Source of the DNA: Devosia sp. 66-14
GTDB taxonomy: Bacteria; Pseudomonadota; Alphaproteobacteria; Rhizobiales; Devosiaceae
Direction of reading: 5' to 3'
Length of the DNA stretch: 64,000 nt
NCBI GenBank assembly: GCA_001899085.1
Contig: MKVB01000005.1
Location: 96,916-160,915, forward strand
How positions within the stretch are numbered: the first letter of the stretch is position 1; every line of letters begins with the position of its first letter. The translations under genes and the position numbers were made by a program. Below the pieces are notes generated by a model. That model did no database searches, was not told the origin of the DNA, and was given only the letters and a program-made list of their open reading frames with translations. Positions 54,102-62,963 of this stretch are shown piece by piece.

Positions 54102-54548
54102 ATGCCGCTCCGCTTCAGCCTCGCCGTGCTTGCCATCGCCTCGACGCTGCTGACACCGGTCGCCGCGATGGCGCAGAGCGCGCCAGTCAGCGTGAAGGTC
54201 AACATGGCGCGCATCCTCAGGATCAACGCGCCGGCATCGACAGTGATCGTCGGCAACCCCGGCATCGCCGACGTCGCCATCCAGGACCCGCAGACCCTGG
54301 TGCTGACCGGCAAGAGCTACGGCCAGACCAACCTCATCGTGCTCGACGCGCAAGGCAACCCGATCGCCGATACCATGCTCGAGGTGGTGCAGGAGCAGGC
54401 GGGCCTCGTGACCATCTACCAGGGCAACCGGCGGACCAGCCTCGCCTGCGAGCCGGTGTGCCAGCCGATCGTGATGCTGGGCGATGACGCCACCTATACC
54501 GGCGAGGCCATCGGATCGGCCAGCGCGGTGGCCGGGGCGGCGAACTAA
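54102..54548 (+). CDS. periplasmic protein with secretin pilus N-domain
   Basis: 148 residues with a signal peptide (LAVLAIASTLLTPVAAMAQ). The mature part is the same domain that opens CpaC: SVKVNMARILRINAPAST, VGNPGIADVAIQDPQTLVLTGK and TNLIVLDAQG. No secretin channel domain follows. Two Cys near the end (LACEPVCQPI) may form a disulfide. It is the first of three plus-strand genes divergent from pilA, so it probably helps secretin or pilus assembly in the periplasm. Confidence 0.88.
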   Translation: MPLRFSLAVLAIASTLLTPVAAMAQSAPVSVKVNMARILRINAPASTVIVGNPGIADVAIQDPQTLVLTGKSYGQTNLIVLDAQGNPIADTMLEVVQEQAGLVTIYQGNRRTSLACEPVCQPIVMLGDDATYTGEAIGSASAVAGAAN

Positions 54549-54656
54549 CCGGCGGTTAACCACGCCCTCGTGTCGCCAGCAAATGCGGCGCTTTCAATAA
54601 CCAATCACTAGGCAGCTGCCGCTAGTTTGCCCACGCGAACGCAATGCAGTGGCCGG

Positions 54657-55268
54657 ATGTCGAAACGCTCCCAATGGCTGAGAAAGCTGATGTCGCCGGC
54701 CGTTCGCCGGGGGCATGCGTTCAGGCGTGACGAACGAGGGGTAACCCTGATCGAGTTCGGGCTGCTCGCTATCCCGTTCTTCACGATCATCGCGGCGATC
54801 ATCGAGACGTCGCTGATCTTTCTCGCCGGGCAAATTCTCGACAGCGCCGTGCAGGACTCGGCCCGGCTGATCCGCACGGGCCAGGCGCAGAACAGCACGA
54901 CGACGTTCGGCAAGGACCAGTTTCGCGCCGCCATCTGCAACGGCCTTTACGGCATGTTCGACTGCAAGCTTGCCGACGACAAGCTGCGCATCAACGTGAC
55001 GGTGCTCACCGACTTCAGCGCCGCCTCCATCGGATACCCGCTGAAGACCGGCAAGGACTGCAAGAAGACCAAGTGCGACTGGACGCTGGCCGACAGCTAT
55101 GCCCCGGGCAAGGGCGGGCAGGTTGTACTGGTGCAGGCCTACTATAAGTGGCCGACCATCGTGAATCTTCCAGGCTTCAACTTCCAGACGCTGCCCGATG
55201 GCACGCGCCTGCTGGCGGCGTCCCGGGTGTTCCGCAACGAACCCTTCATCTGTGCGAGCTGCCCGTGA
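54657..55268 (+). CDS. TadE-family pseudopilin-like protein
   Basis: About 203 residues. The N-terminal RDERGVTLIEFGLLAIPFFT has the Gly-x-x-x-Ile-Glu-Phe pattern of TadE/TadF pseudopilins processed by the prepilin peptidase, followed by one membrane helix. The remaining periplasmic part contains several Cys (CNGLYGMFDC, CKKTKC, CASC) that could form disulfides. The start is uncertain (54657 or 54690). The stop overlaps the next ATG by one base. Confidence 0.88.
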   Translation: MSKRSQWLRKLMSPAVRRGHAFRRDERGVTLIEFGLLAIPFFTIIAAIIETSLIFLAGQILDSAVQDSARLIRTGQAQNSTTTFGKDQFRAAICNGLYGMFDCKLADDKLRINVTVLTDFSAASIGYPLKTGKDCKKTKCDWTLADSYAPGKGGQVVLVQAYYKWPTIVNLPGFNFQTLPDGTRLLAASRVFRNEPFICASCP

Positions 55269-55819
55269 TGTTCCGCCGACTGCGGCAGTTTCGAAACGAT
55301 ATCCGCGGCGTCGCGGCGGTCGAGTTCGCACTGGTGGTGCCGCTGCTGATCGCGCTCTACCTGGGGAGCATCGAGGCGGCGTCGCTGTACTCGACCGACC
55401 GCAAGGTGGCGACCGTCGCCAGCACCATGGCGGACCTCGTGTCACGCGAGCGCGGCGAGATCACCTCGGCGACGCTGACCACCTATTTCACCGCCGCCCG
55501 GAGCATCATGCTGCCCTACCCGGCAACCGGGCTGGTGCAGACGGTGTCGCTGCTGCAGATCGACAGCAACGGCGTCGCCAAGGTCAAATGGAGCGTCGCC
55601 AACGGCGCCCCCAAGGGACGTGACGCCAACAGCATCTATCCGCTCGACAAGGACACCAAGATCAACCAGCTGGCGCGCGGCTCGAGCGGCTGGCTGGTGG
55701 CATCGGAGATCACCTATCCGCACAAGCCGGTGGTCGGGCTGGTGATCACCGGCACGGTCACCCTCAAGCACGTGCAATATTACCTGCCGCGCTTTCCCAA
55801 CGAGATCAAACTCAAGTAG
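55268..55819 (+). CDS. second TadE/TadF-like pseudopilin
   Basis: 183 residues. NDIRGVAAVEFALVVPLLIALY near the N-terminus is the TadE-type processing and membrane segment (Gly-Val-Ala-Ala-Val-Glu-Phe). The rest is periplasmic. It is translationally coupled to the preceding TadE gene (TGATG). No von Willebrand domain is present, so a TadG is not encoded here. Together the two are probably minor pilins that prime or anchor the Flp pilus. Confidence 0.88.
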   Translation: MFRRLRQFRNDIRGVAAVEFALVVPLLIALYLGSIEAASLYSTDRKVATVASTMADLVSRERGEITSATLTTYFTAARSIMLPYPATGLVQTVSLLQIDSNGVAKVKWSVANGAPKGRDANSIYPLDKDTKINQLARGSSGWLVASEITYPHKPVVGLVITGTVTLKHVQYYLPRFPNEIKLK

Positions 55820-55981
55820 CCCAGGCCGCGCTTGCCGAGGCGCCGCAGCCGTGCGATTAGCCGAGCCGCGCGTGCCTGCCGTTGCAGCGAGACGTCAGAA
55901 CGCCATAGCTGATTGTTTTTGTCGGGCTTTCCAGCCGGAAACGTCTGCAACTTCCCCCAAGCGCTCTGCGAGGCCAGCCCG

Positions 55982-56602
55982 ATGCAAGATACCCTGATCC
56001 CCGTCTTCGACCTCGGCGGCGTGTTCGTCGACTGGAACCCGATGTACCTGTTCCGCAAGCTCTTCGAGACCGAAGAGGAGGCGCAGTGGTTCTGGGACAA
56101 TATCTGCACCAAGGACTGGAACCTCGAGTTCGATGCCGGCGACATCTTCGCCGAAGGGGTGGCCAAGCTGACGGCCCGCTATCCGCGCTACTGGCGCGAG
56201 ATCCAGGCCTTCGACCTCAGGTGGAAGGAAACCGTCGGCGACTTCATCACCGGCACGGCCGATATCCATGACGAGCTGATCGCCCAGGATATTCCGACCT
56301 TCGCCATCACCAATTTCTCCTGGGAGAAATGGGTGAGCTGCCTGCCCGAATGGCCGTTCCTCGAAAAGTTCGACGGCGTGGTGGTGTCGGGGCTCGAAGG
56401 GCTGGTGAAGCCCGATCCGCGGCTCTACCGGGTGTTCTGCGACCGCTATGGCCTCGCGCCCGAAACCTGCGTGTTCATCGACGACAGCGAGCCCAACGTG
56501 GTCTCGGCGCGCAAATTCGGCATGCACGCCATCCACTTCACCGACCCGAAATCGCTGCGCAAGGAGCTGATCGGGCTGGGACTGCCGCTGAAGAAGAGCT
56601 GA
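55982..56602 (+). CDS. HAD-superfamily hydrolase (HAD-IA, YihX-like)
   Basis: 206 residues. Motif I is VFDLGGVFVDW (Asp nucleophile; the second Asp is Gly, as in many YihX-like members), motif II ITNFS, motif III Lys in GLVKPDPRLY and motif IV FIDDSEPN. The cap domain is helical. It likely acts on small phosphosugars or other phosphate esters. GAGG sits 8 bases before the ATG. It is convergent with upp. Confidence 0.88.
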   Translation: MQDTLIPVFDLGGVFVDWNPMYLFRKLFETEEEAQWFWDNICTKDWNLEFDAGDIFAEGVAKLTARYPRYWREIQAFDLRWKETVGDFITGTADIHDELIAQDIPTFAITNFSWEKWVSCLPEWPFLEKFDGVVVSGLEGLVKPDPRLYRVFCDRYGLAPETCVFIDDSEPNVVSARKFGMHAIHFTDPKSLRKELIGLGLPLKKS

Positions 56603-56690
56603 ACCGCCCCTCGTCTCGGTCGCCGGACGAGCGTAGCGAGGACCACGCGCGTGGCGCGCCCCGTCTGGAGCGCGACCAGCGCGTGAAGAC

Positions 56691-57320
56691 CTACTTCGTG
56701 CCGTACATGCGGTCGCCGGCGTCGCCCAGGCCCGGGATGATATAGCCCTTCTCGTTGAGATGGCTGTCGATGGCGGCGGTGAAGATGGCGACATCGGGGT
56801 GGGCGGTCGAGAACTTCTCGATCCCCTCGGGGGCCGCGAGCAGGCAGAGGAAGCGGATATTGTTGGCGCCGCGCTCCTTGAGCTTGTCGACTGCGGCGAT
56901 CGACGAATTGGCCGTCGCCAGCATCGGGTCGACGACAATGATCAGCCGGTTGTCGAGCTCGGATGGGGCCTTGAAGTAGTACTCCACCGGCTGCAGCGTC
57001 TCGTGGTCGCGATAGATGCCGATATGGGCGACACGGGCGGCCGGCACCAGGTCCAGCATGCCGTCGAGCAGGCCGTTGCCGGCACGCAGGATCGAGGCGA
57101 AGACCAGCTTCTTGCCCTTGATGGTGGGGGCATTCATGGTGGTCATCGGCGTCTCGATCTCGATCATCTCGAGTTCCAGATCGCGCGTCACCTCGTAGCA
57201 CATCAGGTGCGCGATCTCGCGCAACAGGCGGCGAAACCCGGCGATCGAGGTGTCCTTGTCGCGCATGATCGTGAGCTTGTGCTGCACCATCGGGTGGTCG
57301 ATCACCGTAACGCCGCGCAT
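56691..57320 (-). CDS. upp: uracil phosphoribosyltransferase
   Basis: Makes UMP from uracil and PRPP, salvaging bases released by DeoA. The 209-residue protein has the type I PRTase core with [14 protein letters not shown] (PRPP loop), and the C-terminal [11 protein letters not shown] uracil-binding segment typical of Upp. GAGG lies 6 bases before the ATG. It is last in the deoA-deoB-upp operon, 14 bases after deoB. Confidence 0.96.
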   Translation of the reverse strand: MRGVTVIDHPMVQHKLTIMRDKDTSIAGFRRLLREIAHLMCYEVTRDLELEMIEIETPMTTMNAPTIKGKKLVFASILRAGNGLLDGMLDLVPAARVAHIGIYRDHETLQPVEYYFKAPSELDNRLIIVVDPMLATANSSIAAVDKLKERGANNIRFLCLLAAPEGIEKFSTAHPDVAIFTAAIDSHLNEKGYIIPGLGDAGDRMYGTK

Positions 57321-57334
57321 GGATACCTCGAGGG

Positions 57335-58513
57335 CTAGAGGAAGGATTTGCCGTGGGGGCCGGGCTGAAGGCCGAGCCAGCGGGCGATACTCTCTCCTAT
57401 ATCCGCAAAGGTCGGCCGGATGCCAATGGTTCCGGGCGTGAGGGCTGGGGAAAAGGCCATGATCGGGGTCTGTTCGCGGGTATGATCGGAGCCCCGCCAG
57501 GTCGGATCGTTGCCATGGTCGGCGGTGAAGACGACGAGATCGTCGGGCCGCAGCGCGGCGATCAGCTCGGGCAGGCGCGCGTCAAAGGCTTCCAGGGCCT
57601 GCGCATAGCCCGGCACATCGCGGCGATGGCCGAAATCCTGATCGAAATCGACGAAGTTGGTCATGATGAAGGCGCCGTCCGCCGCCATCTCCATGGCCTC
57701 GAGGGTGCGATCGAACAGGGCCATGTTGCCGGTGGCCTTGATCTTGTGGGTGACGCCATGTCCCGCGTAGATGTCGGAGATCTTGCCGATGGCGTAGACC
57801 TGCCGCCCCGCCTCCTTGGCGCGGTCGAGCAATGTCGGCTCGGGTGGGGCGATGGCGAAATCGCGGCGATTGCCGGTGCGCTTGAAGCTGCCGGCGTCCT
57901 CGCCGATGAACGGGCGGGCGATGACGCGGCCGATATTGAGCGGCGCGGTCAGCGCGAAGGCGGTCTCGCACAGCCGATATAGCCGTTCGAGTCCGAAATG
58001 GGTCTCGTGCGCGGCGATCTGAAAAACGCTGTCGATCGAGGTGTAGCAGATCGGCTTGCCGGTCCTGATCGACTCCTCGCCGAGTTCGGCAATGACGGCC
58101 GTGCCGGAGGCATGCTTGTTGCCGAGGATGCCCGGGATGCCGGAGCGCTCAACCAGCTGCGCGATGAGTTCGGGCGGGAAGGTCGGCTCGGTCTGCGGGA
58201 AGTAACCCCAGTCGAACGGCACCGGCACACCGGCGATTTCCCAATGACCCGACGGGGTATCCTTGCCCTTCGACACTTCACGGCCGACGCCCCAGCGGCC
58301 GCCGCGGGGTTTGTCGGTGAGGCCGCGGGGGACCTGGCCGGTGGAGAGCCTGGCTGCGGCACCGAGGCCGAGCGCGTCCATGTTGGGCAGCGAAATCTCG
58401 TAGTTGGCGGCGATGTGGCCCAGCGTGTCGGCGCCGGTGTCGCCGTAGTCGGCAGCGTCCGGAGCGCCGCCGATGCCGAAGCTGTCGAGGATGCAGAGGA
58501 TGGCGCGGGGCAT
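57335..58513 (-). CDS. deoB: phosphopentomutase
   Basis: Interconverts (deoxy)ribose 1- and 5-phosphate, following the phosphorylase step. The 392-residue alkaline-phosphatase-fold enzyme starts [20 protein letters not shown] with the metal-binding Asp, and has [19 protein letters not shown] with further Mn ligands. The start is the ATG at 58513, two bases after deoA and with GGAGAG upstream. A longer open frame running back to 59620 is only an antiphase passage through deoA. Confidence 0.96.
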   Translation of the reverse strand: MPRAILCILDSFGIGGAPDAADYGDTGADTLGHIAANYEISLPNMDALGLGAAARLSTGQVPRGLTDKPRGGRWGVGREVSKGKDTPSGHWEIAGVPVPFDWGYFPQTEPTFPPELIAQLVERSGIPGILGNKHASGTAVIAELGEESIRTGKPICYTSIDSVFQIAAHETHFGLERLYRLCETAFALTAPLNIGRVIARPFIGEDAGSFKRTGNRRDFAIAPPEPTLLDRAKEAGRQVYAIGKISDIYAGHGVTHKIKATGNMALFDRTLEAMEMAADGAFIMTNFVDFDQDFGHRRDVPGYAQALEAFDARLPELIAALRPDDLVVFTADHGNDPTWRGSDHTREQTPIMAFSPALTPGTIGIRPTFADIGESIARWLGLQPGPHGKSFL

Positions 58514-58515
58514 GG

Positions 58516-59835
58516 TCAGCTCTCCGTGGGCGGGACGTAGTCGGCGATCAACGGGTGCTGCTGCGCCGGCCCCTCGGTGATGGTGTAAGCGGCAAGCAGC
58601 CGCTGGGTGGCGTCCGCCGCCGCGTCCTCGGTGCGCGCATGCACGCGGCACAGCACGGTCTGCTGGTCGGTGCTGGCGCCGAGGCCAAGGACATGGTCGA
58701 AACCGACGGCGAAATCGATGCTGTCGGTCGGCAGGCGCCGCCCACCGCCGAGCGCAACAACCCCCATGCCCAGCCCACGGGTATCGATGCCGGTAACGGT
58801 GCCGGCGGCCGGCGCGAGGATGTCGCGAACGATAGGGGCCTCGGGCAGATGCGCATCCATCCGTTCGACGAAATCGCCGGGGCCGCCGAGCAGAGCCACC
58901 ATGCGGGCGAAGTGCTCGCTCGCCTTGCCGCTGCTGAGCGCGCGGTCGACGGCCGCGGCAGCATCGCCGGCATAGCCGGTGAGCTGCAGGGCCGCGGCGC
59001 ACAGGTCGAGCGTGACCTCGCGCAGACGTGGGTCCTGATGCCTGCCGGTGAGGAAATCGACGGCGTTGCGAACTTCCAGCGCATTGCCGGCGGCCGAAGC
59101 CAGCGGCTCGTTCATGTCGGTGATCAGTGCCGCGGTGCGCAACCCGGCGCCATTGGCGACCGAGACGAGGCTTTCGGCCAGGGCGCGGGATTTCTCCAGC
59201 GTCGGCATGAAGGCCCCCGAGCCGGTCTTCACGTCGAGAATCAGCGCACCGAGACCAGCTGCGAGTTTCTTGGACAGGATCGAGGCGGTGATCAGCGGAA
59301 TGGATTCCACCGTGCCGGTAACGTCGCGGATGGCATAGAGCACCTTGTCGGCCGGGGCGAGATCGGCGGTCTGGCCGATAATGGCGCAACCAGCCTCGCG
59401 CACCACCTTGCGAAACAGGGCGTTGTCCGGGCTGGTGCGGTAACCGGGGATGGAATCGAACTTGTCGAGCGTGCCGCCGGTGTGGCCGAGGCCGCGACCG
59501 GAGATCATCGGGACATAGACGCCGCAGGCGGCGAGAATCGGCGCCAGCATCAGCGAGGTGTTGTCCCCTACCCCACCGGTCGAATGCTTGTCGGCGACCG
59601 GACCATCGAGGTCGGACCAATCGAGCACGATCCCCGAGTCCCGCATCGCCTCGGTGAGGGCGACGCGCTCGGGCGTCGTCATGTCGCGGAAATAAACCGC
59701 CATGGCGAAGGCAGCGGCCTGGGCCGGGCCGACCGAGCCATCGGTGAGGCCGGCGATGAAGGTCGAGATTTCGCCCGACGTGAGGGCGAGACCGTCGCGC
59801 TTGCGGATGATGGTTTCTTGCGGGAGCAGGGTCAT
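58516..59835 (-). CDS. deoA: thymidine phosphorylase
   Basis: Phosphorolyses thymidine or deoxyuridine to base and deoxyribose 1-phosphate. The 439-residue protein has the family motifs [18 protein letters not shown] and [14 protein letters not shown], and the C-terminal domain with [14 protein letters not shown]. The start [15 protein letters not shown] is at 59835. It is first of deoA-deoB-upp, and the AraC-type gene lies 58 bases upstream on the same strand, so it may belong to the same transcript. Confidence 0.96.
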   Translation of the reverse strand: MTLLPQETIIRKRDGLALTSGEISTFIAGLTDGSVGPAQAAAFAMAVYFRDMTTPERVALTEAMRDSGIVLDWSDLDGPVADKHSTGGVGDNTSLMLAPILAACGVYVPMISGRGLGHTGGTLDKFDSIPGYRTSPDNALFRKVVREAGCAIIGQTADLAPADKVLYAIRDVTGTVESIPLITASILSKKLAAGLGALILDVKTGSGAFMPTLEKSRALAESLVSVANGAGLRTAALITDMNEPLASAAGNALEVRNAVDFLTGRHQDPRLREVTLDLCAAALQLTGYAGDAAAAVDRALSSGKASEHFARMVALLGGPGDFVERMDAHLPEAPIVRDILAPAAGTVTGIDTRGLGMGVVALGGGRRLPTDSIDFAVGFDHVLGLGASTDQQTVLCRVHARTEDAAADATQRLLAAYTITEGPAQQHPLIADYVPPTES

Positions 59836-59893
59836 GGCGGTGTTGTGCGCTGGGCGTCGGGCGAAGGCAAGGTGGGTGGCGGCGGGCCGCGTC

Positions 59894-60778
59894 CTAGCGG
59901 GTGAGGCCCTTGTGGTACTGCACCGGCGTTTCGCCCAGCACGGTGCGGAAATCGGTGATGAAGTGCTGCTGGCTGCTGTAGCCGAGATCGTAGGCGATGC
60001 CGACCCAGTCCGGTGCTTCGCTGAGGCGGATCTCGGCCGCGGCGGCAAGCAGGCGCTTGCGTTGCAGCAGCCATTTGAGACCGATGCCCAGATGGTCGCG
60101 AAACGCCTGCTGCAACCAGCGCTCGCTGCGCCCGAAGGCTTCGCCGACGGCGGAGACGGTGGTCAGCCCCGCCTCGGTTTCGACGGCGGCAATGATGGCA
60201 TTGAGCTCCTCGAGGGTGCCATCGGCGACGGGTGAAGCGGCGCGGATCCGCTCCAGCAGGGTTGCGATCACTGCGTCGTCGTCCGCTGCGAGGAGTTCGG
60301 CGATGCCCTTCGCATCGGCCCAGGAGAATACCGCGCTCAACGGCACCACCTTGTCCTGCAGGTCGGCCATCTCATGAGGCCAGAACGCGTGGAAGGCGCC
60401 GGGACGAAAGCGGACCCCGACGATGCGGCCGCTGCCGGCGGCCGAGTAGGTGCGCTTGCCGCGGAAGGTGCCCTGGATGCCGGACTCCTGGGCCGACAGG
60501 AAGATGTCGACATAGGGCCGGTGCATCACCTCGCCAGAGTCGTAATGGCCCAGCGCGCTATCCCAGCGGATGACCCAGAAATGCTCGATGAAGCGGTCGA
60601 GATCGGGCGGCGGCGGCACGGTGCGGAACTGCACATGCCGCTCGAACCCCGCCGGATCGAGCCGGCCGCGCGGTTCGTAGGGCTCACGCGGTTCGCCGAG
60701 CTCACGCGGTTCGCCGAGCTCGCGTGGCTCGCCGAGCACTGCGGGTTTCTGAAATACAGCCTTCGGAGCATCGGTCAT
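59894..60778 (-). CDS. AraC-family transcriptional regulator with N-terminal repeat
   Basis: 294 residues. The C-terminal AraC/XylS domain includes [23 protein letters not shown] and [27 protein letters not shown]. The N-terminal sensor domain ([20 protein letters not shown], then [12 protein letters not shown]) is of the DUF6597 type. Before it residues 16-33 carry GEPRE repeats encoded by an 18-bp tandem repeat. It is divergent from the VOC gene by 38 bases and upstream of deoA, so either could be its target. No strong ribosome binding site is seen. Confidence 0.9.
   Translation of the reverse strand: MTDAPKAVFQKPAVLGEPRELGEPRELGEPREPYEPRGRLDPAGFERHVQFRTVPPPPDLDRFIEHFWVIRWDSALGHYDSGEVMHRPYVDIFLSAQESGIQGTFRGKRTYSAAGSGRIVGVRFRPGAFHAFWPHEMADLQDKVVPLSAVFSWADAKGIAELLAADDDAVIATLLERIRAASPVADGTLEELNAIIAAVETEAGLTTVSAVGEAFGRSERWLQQAFRDHLGIGLKWLLQRKRLLAAAAEIRLSEAPDWVGIAYDLGYSSQQHFITDFRTVLGETPVQYHKGLTR
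60665..60736. repeat. 18-bp tandem repeat inside the AraC-type gene
   Basis: Units 60683-60700 and 60701-60718 are identical (CTCACGCGGTTCGCCGAG), 60719-60736 differs at three positions, and 60665-60682 is a degenerate copy. The length keeps the frame and encodes GEPREL-type units near the protein start. Confidence 0.9.
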
Positions 60779-60816
60779 TGTCGGGTCATCAACTCAACGA
60801 TGAAAGGAAATTCCAG

Positions 60817-61248
60817 ATGAGCAACAAGCACTTCCTGCGCGGCATGGCCACCGTCAACTTCTTCGCCGACGACATGATCGCGGCCCGCGACTGGTACGCC
60901 GAACTGTTCGGCGTCGACGCCTATTTCCAGATGCCGAACCGCGACACGCCGGCCTATGTCGAGTTCCGCATCGGCGACAGCGAGGACGAGTTCGGCATCA
61001 TCGACCGCCGTTATGCACCCGCGGCGATGCAGCCCGGACCCGGCGGCGCGATCCTGCTGTGGCATGTCGACGACATCGAGGCGGCGTTCGCGCGGCTGAA
61101 GGAACTGGGCGCCAAAGAATACGATCCGATCACCAAGCGCGGCGAGACCGGGTTCGTCACCGCATCGGTGGTCGACCCGTTCGGCAACGTGCTGGGGATC
61201 ATGTACAACCCGCACTACGTTGAGACGGCAGCCGGCCATACCGCCTGA
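60817..61248 (+). CDS. VOC-family (glyoxalase-like) protein
   Basis: 143 residues. The paired beta-alpha-beta-beta-beta modules are seen in GMATVNFFADDMIAARDWYAELFGV and ILLWHVDDIEAAFARLKELGA, ending in VVDPFGNVLGIMYNP. Family members are metal-dependent lyases, dioxygenases or drug-binding proteins; metal ligands cannot be assigned safely, so the reaction is unknown. AAAGGAA lies 9 bases before the ATG at 60817. It is divergent from the AraC-type regulator. Confidence 0.9.
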   Translation: MSNKHFLRGMATVNFFADDMIAARDWYAELFGVDAYFQMPNRDTPAYVEFRIGDSEDEFGIIDRRYAPAAMQPGPGGAILLWHVDDIEAAFARLKELGAKEYDPITKRGETGFVTASVVDPFGNVLGIMYNPHYVETAAGHTA

Positions 61249-61256
61249 CGGCGCAC

Positions 61257-61285
61257 GTGGCGCCTGCGGCAATTGCAGGCGCCAC
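61257..61285. terminator. hairpin between convergent VOC and DMT genes
   Basis: GTGGCGCCTGC (61257-61267) pairs perfectly with GCAGGCGCCAC (61275-61285) over a 7-base loop, directly after the VOC stop and before the stop of the convergent transporter gene. There is no T-tract, so factor-independent termination is not certain. Confidence 0.6.
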
Positions 61286-61321
61286 TCGCCGACTTGGGCG
61301 GGCCCCGAGGTCAGGCCGCTG

Positions 61322-62245
61322 TCATGCGGCCTCCGCGGCCGCTGCGGCGCTGCTGCTGCGCTGACGCAAATGGGCATGGACGGCGATGCCGGCGCCGGCG
61401 AGCGCGACGAGCACGATCCCGAGCAGGCTCAGCCCCTCGGGGGCGTGACCGAAGACCAGCCAGCCCAGACCGCTTGACCACACCAGATGCAGGTAGTTGA
61501 CCGGCGCCAGCAGCGAGGCCGGCGCCTGCCGGTAGGCGGCGGTGAACAGATAATGCCCCAGTGTCATCAGACACCCGAGCGCCAGCATCAGCCCGATGTC
61601 GATCGGGCTCGGCGCAAAGCCCGGCAGATCGGGGACGGCGAGGATGCAGAAGATCAGAGCGCCGACCCAGGACGAATGGAACAGCATCGACACCGTCGTT
61701 TCGGTGCGACTCAGCAGGCGCGTCAGCAGATGATAGGCGGTCGCCAGTGCGGCATTGACCAGAGCGATGCCCACGCCGAGCGGATCGAGGCTGCCGCCGG
61801 GCCGGACGATCAGCAGCACGCCGAGAAAGCCGATGGCGGCACCGGCCCAGCCGATCGAACTGACGCGTTCCCCGAGCAGCGGCACCGACAGGGCCATGAC
61901 CGCGAAGGGGGCCAGGTAGATGATCGCCACGGTTTCGCCGACCGGCATCAGCCGCAACGCCCAGCCCAGCGTGAGCGACGCGGCGGCAAGACTGAGCCCG
62001 CGAACGATGACGAGCCAGAGCCGCTGGGCCTGCCACAAGCGGGCGCCGAGGCCGGGCCACAGGAACACGGCGAGCAACAGCAGGTTGGCGAGGTAGCGCA
62101 CCGCCATGACGACAGGCACCGGATAGAGCGTCGAAAGGTGCTTGGTCAGGATGTCGGAAACGCCGAACGCCAGGGTGGCGGCAACCACCAGCGCGATGCC
62201 GACGAGCGGCCGGCCGGCAGCGTCATCAGTGCTGGGTGAGACCAT
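61322..62245 (-). CDS. EamA-family DMT transporter
   Basis: 307 residues with about ten transmembrane helices in two EamA halves, seen in VVMAVRYLANLLLLAVFL, PVGETVAIIYLAPFAVMALSVPLLGERVS and LAPVNYLHLVWSSGLGWLVFGHAPE. Family members export amino acids, metabolites or drugs. The ATG at 62245 has AAGGAG 7 bases upstream. The C-terminal tail is Ala/Ser-rich. It stands alone between the VOC gene and the MarR regulator, and its substrate is unknown. Confidence 0.9.
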   Translation of the reverse strand: MVSPSTDDAAGRPLVGIALVVAATLAFGVSDILTKHLSTLYPVPVVMAVRYLANLLLLAVFLWPGLGARLWQAQRLWLVIVRGLSLAAASLTLGWALRLMPVGETVAIIYLAPFAVMALSVPLLGERVSSIGWAGAAIGFLGVLLIVRPGGSLDPLGVGIALVNAALATAYHLLTRLLSRTETTVSMLFHSSWVGALIFCILAVPDLPGFAPSPIDIGLMLALGCLMTLGHYLFTAAYRQAPASLLAPVNYLHLVWSSGLGWLVFGHAPEGLSLLGIVLVALAGAGIAVHAHLRQRSSSAAAAAEAA

Positions 62246-62358
62246 GGGCTGCTCCTTCAATGGACCAGCTTAGCGCACGGCGCGCAGCGAAAAAGCCGCG
62301 CGCTCGACATGAGCCTGTGAGCGGGGCTCAGCAATCGCGGGTCGCGATGGAAGGCACC

Positions 62359-62877
62359 TCAATCGCCGTTGGGCGGCGGGGCCGCCTTTTCGAGCCGGGT
62401 CCGGCGCAGGGTGTCGCGGGTATTGGCCAGCATGTCGCCGATGAAGCGGCGAACGATCGCCAGCTCCGCGTCGGAATAAGAGGCGATCACCGGCTGGTTC
62501 ATGCGCAGCACATAGTCGCGGAGGGCGAGGAGGCCTGATTGCTCGGTGGCGGGGCCGAGCATGATGAGCACGCCGCGGCGATCGCTGGGGTGCGGGTGAC
62601 GCTCGATGAAGCGGGCGACCTCGAGCCGGTTGAGCATGATGGCGGTGGCGCCGGTGGTGAGCCCGAGGTGCTGCGAGATGGCCTTGGGCGTCGCCTGGCC
62701 GCCGGACGAGCGCACGAAGAACAGGCACATCAGATCGGTGTGATTGATGCCGGCCTGCTCGGCGAGCCAGCGGTAGACGTGGGTCACCTCGGCGGTCAGG
62801 TCCCGCAGCAGCTCATCCATCTCAGGCTTTCGGTCCAGCTCGGTCATTTCAGGCCGCACATTCCTCATTCGCAACAT
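62359..62877 (-). CDS. MarR-family transcriptional regulator
   Basis: Up to 172 residues. The winged helix-turn-helix is TPKAISQHLGLTTGATAIMLNRLE followed by the wing HPHPSDRRGVLIML. The start may be 62877, 62868 or 62847; none has an ideal ribosome binding site. It is divergent from an emrA-type gene, the usual pairing of a MarR repressor with a multidrug efflux system. Direct and inverted repeats lie between the two. Confidence 0.9.
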   Translation of the reverse strand: MLRMRNVRPEMTELDRKPEMDELLRDLTAEVTHVYRWLAEQAGINHTDLMCLFFVRSSGGQATPKAISQHLGLTTGATAIMLNRLEVARFIERHPHPSDRRGVLIMLGPATEQSGLLALRDYVLRMNQPVIASYSDAELAIVRRFIGDMLANTRDTLRRTRLEKAAPPPNGD

Positions 62878-62904
62878 AGCTATGCAACATAGTATCTTTG
62901 TTGC
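62871..62904. promoter_or_regulatory. repeat-rich operator region between marR and emrA
   Basis: GCAACATAG occurs at 62871-62879 and again at 62884-62892, with a perfect palindrome CATAGCTATG at 62875-62884. An inverted copy TTGTTGC follows near 62898-62904. The AT-rich symmetric layout in a divergent gap suits a MarR binding site. Confidence 0.6.
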
Positions 62905-62963
62905 AAAGTGAAATAGGCTGCACTAGATGGTGGTCAAACGAAACGCAGCCGATGGAGCGGACT

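Noticed and set aside
57335-59620. Apparent 761-residue fusion of an unknown N-terminus with phosphopentomutase
   Set aside because: The first half is an out-of-phase reading of deoA; deoB has its own ATG at 58513 with a ribosome binding site.
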